This document shows, piece by piece, positions 1 to 4,573 of a stretch of 5,067 nt of DNA (the first letter of the stretch is position 1; the number at the start of each line of letters is the position of its first letter). The translations under genes and the position numbers were made by a program. Source of the DNA: an uncultured Solirubrobacter sp. (lineage in GTDB: Bacteria; Actinomycetota; Thermoleophilia; Solirubrobacterales; Solirubrobacteraceae); assembly GCA_937871635.1 (NCBI GenBank), contig CALMNS010000729.1, positions 1 to 5,067 on the forward strand, written 5' to 3'. The notes beneath the pieces were generated by a model, which was not told where the DNA came from, ran no database searches, and saw only the letters and a list, made by a program, of their open reading frames with translations.

Positions 1-482
1 GTGCAGCGGCGATCGGCGCCTGGCGCGCGGCGTTCCCGGAAGCCGGGCTCCACCTCGAGGGGGTGGCGGCCGACCTGCCGGCGATCGCCGGGTTCGGCGC
101 CCGGGCCAAGCTGCGGTGCGGCGGCCTGACCGCCGCCGCGATCCCGAGCGTCGAAGCGGTCGCCGCGTTCATCGGCGGCTGCGTGGCGCTGGCGTTGCCG
201 TTCAAGGCAACCGCCGGACTGCATCAGCCCATGCGCCACTTCGCGCCCTCGCTCGGGGCGCCGCAGCACGGCTTCCTCAACCTGCTGGCCGGCGCGGCGC
301 TCGCCATGGACGGCGCCGGCGCTGCGGAGGTCGAGCGCGTCCTGCGGGCGGAGGCGCCCGCCGGGCTCGGATGCAACGAGATCGGGCTCGCGAACGGGCG
401 CGGCCTGTTCACCGCCTTCGGCACCTGCAGCATCGCCGAGCCGGTGGAGGGACTCGAGCGGCTCGGCCTCCTGCATGGTTGA
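1..482 (+). CDS. Conserved actinobacterial protein of unknown function, 3' part only
   Basis: The reading frame is already open at the left edge (first full codon at 3) and ends at TGA 480-482, so about 159 C-terminal residues are visible and the true start lies outside. Motifs of a conserved family stand out: KLRCGG (visible residues 36-41), FKATAGLHQPMRH (67-79), HGFLNLL (89-95) and FGTCSIAEPV (139-148), followed by an ERLGLL end. From memory, actinobacterial hypothetical proteins with these motifs often sit next to fumarylacetoacetase genes; I know no assigned reaction. The conserved Lys, His, Arg and Cys residues could suggest an enzyme, but that is inference. No signal peptide or membrane segment is visible in this part. 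Its last 8 bases overlap the start of fahA, so the two are probably co-transcribed and translationally coupled. An internal GTG at 63 is unlikely to be the start, because the frame upstream of it reads as ordinary protein. Confidence 0.8.
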   Translation, partial: AAAIGAWRAAFPEAGLHLEGVAADLPAIAGFGARAKLRCGGLTAAAIPSVEAVAAFIGGCVALALPFKATAGLHQPMRHFAPSLGAPQHGFLNLLAGAALAMDGAGAAEVERVLRAEAPAGLGCNEIGLANGRGLFTAFGTCSIAEPVEGLERLGLLHG

Positions 483-1641
483 CGGCTTCGGCTCGGATCA
501 CCTGCCCTACGGCTCGGTCCGCCGCCGGACGGGGGCACCGCCCCGGCTCTGCGTTCGGCTCCAGGACGAGGCGATCGAGCTCGGCGCGCTCGGCGACCTC
601 GGCGTCGATCCCGGTCTCCTGGACACGCCGAACCTCGACCGGCTCCTGGCCGCCGCTCCTGCGGAGTGGGCGGCGCTGCGCGCGGCCCTCGCGAGCCGGC
701 TCGCCGCCGACGTGCCGCCCGAGGCGCGGATGCCGCTCGGCGAGGCGGTCTGCGAGCTCCCGTTCACGGTGGCCGACTACGTCGACTTCTACTCATCACT
801 GGAGCACGCCACGAACCTCGGCCGCCTGTTCCGGCCGGGCGCTGAGCCCCTGCTTCCGAACTGGCGCCACGTGCCGATCGGCTACCACGGCCGGGCCAGC
901 ACCGTGGTAGTCAGCGGCACGCCGATCCGCCGTCCGGTCGGTCAGCTCCCGCGCGACGGCGGGCCGGCGTTCGCCCCGACGGAACGGCTGGACATCGAGC
1001 TCGAGCTCGGCTTCGTGACCGGTGGCCCGCCCCAGCCGCTCGGGGAACCATTGCCGATCGACGCGGCGGGGGAGCGCATCTTCGGGTTCGTCCTGGTCAA
1101 CGACTGGAGCGCCCGCGACGTGCAGCGCTGGGAGTACGTCCCGCTCGGGCCGTTCCTCGGCAAGTCCTTCGCCACGTCGATCTCGGCCTGGGTGACGCCG
1201 AGGGCGGCGCTCGATCCGTACCGCGTGCCGAGTCCCGTGCAGTCGCCCACGCCGCTGCCGTACCTCCGCTCCGGCGATCCGTGGGGCCTCGACGTCGACC
1301 TGGCGGTCGAGCTCAACGGCGAGGTGATCTCACGCGGGAACGCCGCCGGGCTCTACTGGAGCGTCGTGCAGCAGCTCACCCACGCGGCCTCGAACGGCGC
1401 GGTGGTCCGGCCGGGCGACCTCTACGCCTCGGGCACCATCTCCGGCGCGGCGCCCGGCTCGGAGGGAAGCCTCATCGAGTTGACGTCCAACGGCGCGCGT
1501 CCGTTGACCGTCGGGGATGCGCCGCGGACGTTCCTGCTCGACGGCGACCGGGTGGTGCTTCGCGGCCGAGCCGGCGGGCTGACGCTCGGGGAGGTGGCCG
1601 GCGAGGTGCTTCCGGCGGCAGCCGCCGCATCACGTCGCTGA
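475..1641 (+). CDS. fahA: Fumarylacetoacetase (fumarylacetoacetate hydrolase)
   Basis: This enzyme cleaves 4-fumarylacetoacetate to fumarate and acetoacetate, the last step of tyrosine/phenylalanine breakdown through homogentisate; it is cytosolic. The 388-residue length is near that of bacterial homologues. An N-terminal small domain (about 1-95, with the LPYG motif at 10-13) precedes the catalytic domain. Residues matching the mouse enzyme are all present: Asp104 and His111 (DFYSSLEHA; mouse D126/H133), Arg120, Tyr137 in GYHGRAS, metal ligands Glu175 and Glu177 in ELELGF, Asp210, Arg214, Gln217 and Lys230 (NDWSARDVQ...GK), Thr321 in SGTISG, and Glu335 in SLIELTSNG. It should therefore be active. 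The ATG at 475 overlaps the upstream gene's stop by 8 bp. There is no strong Shine-Dalgarno sequence at this start, and a GGAGGG lies further upstream at about 445-450, so reinitiation after the upstream gene is likely. Homogentisate dioxygenase and maleylacetoacetate isomerase genes are not in the window. Confidence 0.97.
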   Translation: MVDGFGSDHLPYGSVRRRTGAPPRLCVRLQDEAIELGALGDLGVDPGLLDTPNLDRLLAAAPAEWAALRAALASRLAADVPPEARMPLGEAVCELPFTVADYVDFYSSLEHATNLGRLFRPGAEPLLPNWRHVPIGYHGRASTVVVSGTPIRRPVGQLPRDGGPAFAPTERLDIELELGFVTGGPPQPLGEPLPIDAAGERIFGFVLVNDWSARDVQRWEYVPLGPFLGKSFATSISAWVTPRAALDPYRVPSPVQSPTPLPYLRSGDPWGLDVDLAVELNGEVISRGNAAGLYWSVVQQLTHAASNGAVVRPGDLYASGTISGAAPGSEGSLIELTSNGARPLTVGDAPRTFLLDGDRVVLRGRAGGLTLGEVAGEVLPAAAAASRR

Positions 1642-1643
1642 GC

Positions 1644-1667
1644 CGACCCGATCATCAATCCGGGTCG
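1644..1667. terminator. Hairpin between convergent genes, possible bidirectional terminator
   Basis: A 7-bp perfect stem (CGACCCG at 1644-1650 with CGGGTCG at 1661-1667) encloses a 10-base, AT-richer loop. It sits 2 bp after the fahA stop and 21 bp from the pcaG stop on the other strand. No clear T-run follows on either side, so this would be a weak or non-canonical terminator. Its position between converging genes is the main support. Confidence 0.45.
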
Positions 1668-1688
1668 CTCTGTCGCCCGCCGAAGCGG

Positions 1689-2180
1689 TCAGACGTCGAA
1701 GAAGACGGTCTCGTCGTCGCCTTGGAGGCGGATGTCGAATCGGTGGCCATCGTCCCCCGCTCGAGCCATGAGCGTCCCACGTCGCTCGGCCGGGACGCCG
1801 GCGAGCACGAGATCTGAGGCGTTGAGCGCCTCGCCAGGGAAGTAGATGCGGGTGACGAGCCGGTGCAGCAGTCCGCGCGCGAGGACGTTGACCGCCAGGT
1901 GCGGCGCCTGACCCGCGACGGCCTGCGGCGCGGGGACGACGACGAACCACCGGCCGTCGTCGTCGGTCGGGCATCGCGCGAAGGCGGCCGGCTCCGACGA
2001 CCACGTCTCGACCAGGGCGTCGGGGACCGGCGCGCCGGCCCCGTCGAGCACCGAGCCCGAGATCCGGATCGCGGTCTGGTCCTGCGATCCCTCGGCGTAG
2101 GGCCCGCGGTCGCCCCAGGGCAGCCCGATCGCGAAGTAGGGGCCGACGGTCTGCGCCGGCGTGAGCCCGGGCGAGCTCAG
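1689..2180 (-). CDS. pcaG: Protocatechuate 3,4-dioxygenase, alpha subunit (CTG start proposed)
   Basis: This is the alpha chain of the enzyme that opens protocatechuate between its hydroxyls to 3-carboxy-cis,cis-muconate. Family signatures are clear: LTPAQTVGPYFAIGLPW (residues 6-22), the ETW strand (58-60), RCPTDDDGRW (69-78), AGQAPHL (89-95), LARGLLHRLVTRIYFP (100-115) and the family-typical end RFDIRLQG..ETVFFDV (147-163). The alpha chain carries no iron ligands. Its Arg in the ARG motif (102) corresponds to a substrate-site Arg of the Pseudomonas enzyme. The usual N-terminus (SSPGLTP) begins at a CTG (2180-2178) that overlaps the pcaH TGA and follows GGAGGAGGAG by 2 bases. No ATG, GTG or TTG occurs in this frame between 2330 and 2052, and the GTG at 2051 would discard 43 conserved residues. 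At 163 residues it is shorter than usual homologues (about 180-200) because the loop after ETW is reduced to SSEPAAFA. Confidence 0.92.
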   Translation of the reverse strand: MSSPGLTPAQTVGPYFAIGLPWGDRGPYAEGSQDQTAIRISGSVLDGAGAPVPDALVETWSSEPAAFARCPTDDDGRWFVVVPAPQAVAGQAPHLAVNVLARGLLHRLVTRIYFPGEALNASDLVLAGVPAERRGTLMARAGDDGHRFDIRLQGDDETVFFDV

Positions 2181-2884
2181 TGCTCCTCCTCCATCGGCGT
2201 GGCGTCGGCTCCGCGCAGCACGATGTCGAACTCCCAGGCGAGCGCCCAGTTCTCCTGCGAGCGCTCGAGGGAGAAGCGCGCCTGCATCCGCTCGCGGGCC
2301 GCCGGGTCGCGCACCGCGTTGTAGATCGGGTCATGGGGGAGCAGCGGATCGCCCGGGAAGTACATCTGGGTTACGAGCCGCTGGGCGAAGGCCCGGCCGA
2401 GCAGCGAGAAGTGGATATGAGCCGGCCGCCAGGCGTTCGGATGGTTGCCCCAGGGATACGGCCCGGGTTTGACGGTGACGAACGCGTAGCGACCGTCGCT
2501 GTCGGTCACGCACCGTCCGCCGCCGGAGAAGTTGGGATCCAGCGGCGCCGGCCAGGTGTCCCGGCGGTGGAGGTAGCGCCCCGCGGCGTTGGCCTGCCAG
2601 ATCTCGACGAGCGAGTCGCTGATCGGACGGCCGGTCTCGTCGAGCAGACGGCCGGAGACCGTGATGCGCTGGCCGATAGGGTCGCCCCGGTGCTGGCGGG
2701 TCAGGTCGCGGTCGAGCGGACCGACTCGGTCCGAACCGAGCTGCGGCCCGGTCCGTTCGGTGACGGTGAGCGGCAGGTAGACCAGCGGCGCCTTGGGATG
2801 GCGCAGCGCCGTTGAGCGATAGTCGGGCGAGTCGAGCGGTGGGTGGGCCGCGTGCCGCCCGAGTCGCGGCGCGTCAGCGGGCAT
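2177..2884 (-). CDS. pcaH: Protocatechuate 3,4-dioxygenase, beta (iron-binding) subunit
   Basis: This is the catalytic chain of the intradiol dioxygenase that converts protocatechuate and O2 to 3-carboxy-cis,cis-muconate, the first step of the protocatechuate branch of the beta-ketoadipate pathway. The 235 residues cover the whole family length: N-terminal arm with HPPLDSPDYRSTALRHP (14-30), the VGPLDRDLTRQH segment (54-65), then the intradiol beta-sandwich. The four Fe(III) ligands are seen with the correct spacing: Tyr104 (AGRYLH), Tyr143 (GPYPWG), His156 and His158 (RPAHIHFS), plus Arg153. QRLVTQMYFPGDPL (168-181) and FDIVLRG (219-225) complete the fold. Gly146 replaces the Arg that follows PW in the Pseudomonas putida chain as I recall it. 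The ATG at 2884 is preceded by GGTGA at a 6-nt spacer and lies inside the last 11 bases of a thiolase remnant. pcaG follows with a 4-bp overlap, so the two chains are made together. Confidence 0.96.
   Translation of the reverse strand: MPADAPRLGRHAAHPPLDSPDYRSTALRHPKAPLVYLPLTVTERTGPQLGSDRVGPLDRDLTRQHRGDPIGQRITVSGRLLDETGRPISDSLVEIWQANAAGRYLHRRDTWPAPLDPNFSGGGRCVTDSDGRYAFVTVKPGPYPWGNHPNAWRPAHIHFSLLGRAFAQRLVTQMYFPGDPLLPHDPIYNAVRDPAARERMQARFSLERSQENWALAWEFDIVLRGADATPMEEEH
2183..2192 (-). promoter_or_regulatory. Strong Shine-Dalgarno sequence for pcaG inside the end of pcaH
   Basis: On the minus strand GGAGGAGGAG lies 2 bases before the proposed CTG start of pcaG; its first GGAGG gives a 7-nt spacer. 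The same bases encode the Glu-Glu-Glu end of PcaH. This ribosome site decides the start: it is well placed for the CTG at 2180 and for no other candidate, and could compensate for a poor start codon together with coupling from the pcaH stop. Confidence 0.7.
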
Positions 2885-2963
2885 CGAGGATCACCGCGAG
2901 CCCTTGTCCGACGCCGATGCACCTGCCGGCGAGTCCGGAACCGCCGCTTCGGCGGTGCAGCTC
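2874..2963 (-). pseudogene. C-terminal remnant of a thiolase (beta-ketoadipyl-CoA thiolase, pcaF-like)
   Basis: The last 29 codons before a TGA at 2876-2874 read as a typical thiolase C-terminus: a helix ELHRR, then GRCIGVGQGLAVILDAR, matching the conserved CIGxGQG active-site loop (the catalytic Cys and the glycine-rich loop near it). Upstream of the ELH the same frame no longer resembles thiolase, so the other roughly 370 residues are gone or scrambled. The remnant overlaps the pcaH start by 11 bp. Streptomyces is known for the order pcaIJFHGBL, in which pcaF directly precedes pcaH, and this fits a deleted ancestral operon. The two residues before the CIGVGQG Cys are Gly-Arg, where functional thiolases commonly have Thr-Met or similar, which suggests some drift. 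Confidence 0.7.
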
Positions 2964-3113
2964 GCGGCGACCGCCTCGGAGAGGCCGAGGAACTGCCGGC
3001 CATGCCGCATCGGTTCCATCACGAACGAGCGCATCGGGGTGATCCCCTCTCGGTGATGGGACCCGACCCGATGTGCGGGCCGTCCGTGCCGGTGAGCCGG
3101 CGGTCGAGCTGGT

Positions 3114-3239
3114 GAGCTGCGGGCGCCAAGGCGCGTCGGCGAATGCAGGGACGAGCTGGTACTCGGCGGCCAGCGAGTGCCGGGTGATCGGCATGATCCC
3201 GACCATATCCATGCGCGGGACGGTGGCGTCGTGACCCTC
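3114..3239 (-). pseudogene. Unidentified protein-like fragment
   Basis: In the minus frame entering at 3239 the sequence reads EGHDATVPRMDMVGIMPI and then TRHSLAAEYQLVPAFADAPW, with a balanced mixture of hydrophobic and charged residues unlike the Arg/Pro/Ala-rich shadow frames around it. A neighbouring frame just upstream reads PDYLVVDAASASIGQ, as if a one-base shift broke a single protein. I do not recognise the family. By operon position it could derive from a gene upstream of pcaF, but nothing in the residues proves that. Confidence 0.3.
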
Positions 3240-3283
3240 CTTGCCCGATGCTGGCCGAGGCGGCGTCGACGACGAGGTAGTCG

Positions 3284-3398
3284 GGCTCGCTCGAGCGCCC
3301 CGTAGACCGTGGAGCGCGCGACGTTGAAGCGCTCGGCCAGATCGGCGCTGGCGCGTGCTCACGGCCGATGAGTCTTCGCGCATTCGCCAGTCTCTGCA
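3284..3398 (-). pseudogene. Remnant of a helix-turn-helix DNA-binding domain
   Basis: The minus strand encodes SADLAERFNVARSTVYGAL (codons from 3349 down to about 3293), a standard helix-turn-helix: first helix ADLAERF, turn NVA, recognition helix RSTVYGALERA. It resembles the C-terminal domain of serine resolvases/invertases, where a helix of the type ARRLI..G precedes it. Such a helix, ILQRLANARRLIGRE, is indeed found just upstream but in another frame, so at least one frameshift separates them. Downstream the frame turns into Arg-rich nonsense. No catalytic domain is present. It may be a mobile-element scar or the piece of a local regulator. Confidence 0.4.
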
Positions 3399-3400
3399 GT

Positions 3401-3817
3401 ATGTCTTCTCAGCTGAACCTCACACAAGTCGGGCCGATCGTGGTGCCTGTAACGGACCAAGAGGCTGCGCTGGCGTTCTACATCGACGTGCTCGGGATGC
3501 AGAAGACCAACGACGCCACCTACGACACCGGAGAGCGATGGCTCGAGGTCTCACCCAGTCCGGGGAGCGCCAGTCTTTGCCTGGTGCTGGCCCGGCCCGA
3601 GCGGCCTGCGGGGATCGAGACGGGTGTGATCCTGATGAGCACCGACGTGCTGGCCGACCTCGGCACGCTGAAGGACGCCGGGGCCCGCACCGACGAAACG
3701 CCGCTCGAGCCGGGCACGCTGGTGTGGTGGAGCGGGGCTCCGCTGGCCGGCTTCCCTACGCAGTTCCGGCTCTACGACCCGGACGGCAACTCGTTCCTCA
3801 TCGTCTCGACCTCCTGA
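3401..3817 (+). CDS. VOC-superfamily protein (glyoxalase/bleomycin resistance/dioxygenase fold)
   Basis: A small single-domain protein of 138 residues with the two paired beta-alpha-beta-beta-beta modules of the vicinal oxygen chelate fold. Module 1 starts VGPIVVPVTDQEAALAFYIDVLGM (residues 10-33, read in two parts: VGPIVVPV, then the helix to VLGM) and continues with ERWLEVSPSPG. Module 2 ends FRLYDPDGNSFLIVSTS, the usual C-terminal signature. The classic first metal ligand (His before the VxxPV strand) is Pro12 here, while Glu49 in WLEV remains, so the metal site is reduced or different and the substrate cannot be predicted. The ATG at 3401 is preferred over one at 3368, because family members start a few residues before the first strand and the extra 11 residues look random. 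No Shine-Dalgarno is visible before either start. It is transcribed away from pcaHG; a functional link with aromatic catabolism is possible but unsupported. Confidence 0.85.
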   Translation: MSSQLNLTQVGPIVVPVTDQEAALAFYIDVLGMQKTNDATYDTGERWLEVSPSPGSASLCLVLARPERPAGIETGVILMSTDVLADLGTLKDAGARTDETPLEPGTLVWWSGAPLAGFPTQFRLYDPDGNSFLIVSTS

Positions 3818-4037
3818 AGCCGAACGGTGTTGTGGGCGGACTCGGCGCGAACCTGACGACCCGTCGTGCTCCATGGGCGCGCGCGAGCGTCCCGGTAAAC
3901 GTGGGGCCTGTTGCTGGCGGTCTCGACGCTTCTCGTCAACGCGATCACGCTCTCACCGAGCCCGCCGCCGGGCACGACTAGGCCCGTCGACTGCTCGACC
4001 GCGTCATCCACGGGATCGGTAAGCCGTAGAGTCGCCA

Positions 4038-4051
4038 ACCGCACGTGCGGT
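4038..4051. promoter_or_regulatory. Perfect 14-bp palindrome, candidate operator
   Basis: ACCGCACGTGCGGT is identical to its reverse complement and is centred on CACGTG. It abuts a second palindrome, GTCATGAC (4050-4057). It lies about 97 bp before the mmcQ-like start, in non-coding DNA, where it could bind a dimeric regulator. In such GC-rich DNA short palindromes are not rare, so the functional claim is inference from position and perfection only. Confidence 0.4.
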
Positions 4052-4134
4052 CATGACGGGCGAGGGCAACTGCGCCGGCGGGCGGGGCGACGGGCGCTTC
4101 CGATTCGTCCAAAGACCGCGCGCGGATCCGCCGG

Positions 4135-4140
4135 TAGCGT
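4135..4140 (+). promoter_or_regulatory. -10 hexamer of a leaderless promoter for the mmcQ-like gene
   Basis: TAGCGT fits the actinobacterial -10 consensus TANNNT and ends 7 nt before the ATG at 4148, the spacing expected if transcription starts at the A of the start codon. No Shine-Dalgarno sequence precedes this ATG, which agrees with a leaderless mRNA. No good -35 box is seen. Confidence 0.45.
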
Positions 4141-4147
4141 CGCGCCG

Positions 4148-4555
4148 ATGGTGACCCTCGACGCCGCGGTCCGCCAGGTGCTCGACCTGCCCGAGGTCGT
4201 CGAGCGCGACCACCATGGCCGCCGGTCGTTCCGTGTCGGCGGACGCATCCTCACGACGGTGTGGTCGCCGCGCGAGCTCAACGTCATGGCCGGCGAGGCG
4301 CGCATCCTCGCCGCGGCGGCCGCGCATCCCGAGGCGTGCAGCGAGGTCCGCTGGGGCGGTCGAGTGTCCGCCGTGCGCGTCGCCCTCGACCGCGTGGACG
4401 CCGAGCTCCTCGAGGACCTCCTCGACCACGCCTGGCGCCGGGCGGCGCCGGGCGGCGCCGGCGAGCCTCCGCCGCTCCGCCCTGAACTCGGCCCCGACCA
4501 CTGCCTCACGACGGGGGGAGCGAGGCGACGACCCGCCGATCGTGTAACGGTCTGA
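4148..4555 (+). CDS. MmcQ/YjbR-family protein
   Basis: This 135-residue protein belongs to the MmcQ/YjbR family, small double-wing (CyaY-like) fold proteins whose biochemical role is mostly unknown, though DNA binding has been proposed. Family features in order: LDLPEVVERDHHGRRSF near the N-terminus (12-28), the hairpin FRVGGRILTTVW (28-39), the LNVMAGEARILAAAAAHPEA segment (44-63, matching the usual basic/acidic helix and the position where family members list a residue threshold), and the closing helix RVDAELLEDLLDHAWRR (82-98). The conserved domain ends at about residue 101. The remaining 34 residues (GGAGEPPPLRPE...) are not family-like and begin inside a 10-bp tandem repeat, so the tail may be the product of a shift. 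The ATG at 4148 is chosen because the frame upstream to 3911 is low-quality, unconserved sequence. The gene ends 18 bp before the CGNR gene on the same strand. Confidence 0.85.
   Translation: MVTLDAAVRQVLDLPEVVERDHHGRRSFRVGGRILTTVWSPRELNVMAGEARILAAAAAHPEACSEVRWGGRVSAVRVALDRVDAELLEDLLDHAWRRAAPGGAGEPPPLRPELGPDHCLTTGGARRRPADRVTV
4434..4460 (+). repeat. 10-bp tandem repeat in the mmcQ-like gene, about 2.7 copies
   Basis: GGCGCCGGGC occurs at 4434-4443 and 4444-4453, and its first seven bases again at 4454-4460. The unit is not a multiple of three, so a change in copy number would shift the reading frame of the C-terminal tail while leaving the conserved domain untouched. Confidence 0.75.
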
Positions 4556-4564
4556 GAGTGTTAC
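4544..4564. promoter_or_regulatory. Inverted repeat over the CGNR gene promoter, candidate operator
   Basis: GTAAC (4544-4548) and GTTAC (4560-4564) form an inverted repeat with an 11-nt spacer. Its right arm overlaps the presumed -10 hexamer of the CGNR gene and its left arm lies in the last codons of the mmcQ-like gene. The arm spacing (16 bp centre to centre) is somewhat long for one helical turn-and-a-half. Autoregulation by the CGNR protein is an inference. Confidence 0.35.
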
Positions 4565-4567
4565 GCT
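4562..4567 (+). promoter_or_regulatory. -10 hexamer of a leaderless promoter for the CGNR gene
   Basis: TACGCT fits TANNNT and ends 6 nt before the GTG at 4574. There is no Shine-Dalgarno sequence before that GTG, and an actinobacterial leaderless start needs exactly this spacing. No -35 match is evident. Confidence 0.45.
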
Positions 4568-4573
4568 TTCACG

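Larger units (their letters stand above)
2885..3400. other. Decayed coding region between pcaH and the VOC gene, no intact gene
   Basis: About 500 bp separate the divergent pcaH and VOC starts. All recognisable protein-like pieces read on the minus strand and jump between frames: a helix-turn-helix remnant, an unidentified segment at 3114-3239, a short open frame 3034-2891 (ATG preceded by AGAGGGGA at an 8-nt spacer, starting MRSFVMEPMRHG, 47 residues), and the thiolase end. The long open frame 3383-2874 is a mixture of these pieces and random reading, not one protein. Any promoter for the now orphaned pcaHG must lie here, but I found no convincing -35/-10 pair. Confidence 0.55.
3818..4147. 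other. Gene-free stretch upstream of the mmcQ-like gene
   Basis: About 330 bp lie between the VOC stop and the next start. Open frames here (plus strand from 3911, minus strand 4044-3772) show no family motif; the plus one is simply the upstream extension of the mmcQ-like frame and the minus one runs into the 3' end of the VOC gene. The stretch holds a perfect 14-bp palindrome (4038-4051) and an adjoining 8-bp palindrome GTCATGAC (4050-4057). No strong terminator hairpin was found after the VOC gene. Confidence 0.6.

Noticed and set aside
116..910. Long plus-strand open frame overlapping the first gene and fahA
   Set aside because: Its product is Arg/Pro/Ala-rich without motifs and lies across two real genes in another frame; a shadow typical of GC-rich DNA.
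1689..2051. pcaG starting at the GTG at 2051
   Set aside because: This would remove the conserved QTVGPYFAIGLPW region and has no ribosome site; the CTG at 2180 fits far better.
1630..2334. Long minus-strand open frame across pcaG and the end of pcaH
   Set aside because: Low-complexity Arg-rich product; the overlapping frames carry the clear PcaG and PcaH signatures.
2874..3383. A single 169-residue minus-strand gene upstream of pcaH
   Set aside because: It strings together unrelated pieces: nonsense at its start, a protein-like part, then a thiolase end. The real signals hop between frames, so it is decayed DNA.
3772..4044. Minus-strand gene opposite the VOC 3' end
   Set aside because: No recognised motif, no ribosome site, and half of it is antisense to the VOC coding region.
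3911..4555. Longer MmcQ-like protein starting at 3911
   Set aside because: The added 79 residues have no family similarity and cross the palindromes and the putative -10 element; homologues start at about 4148.
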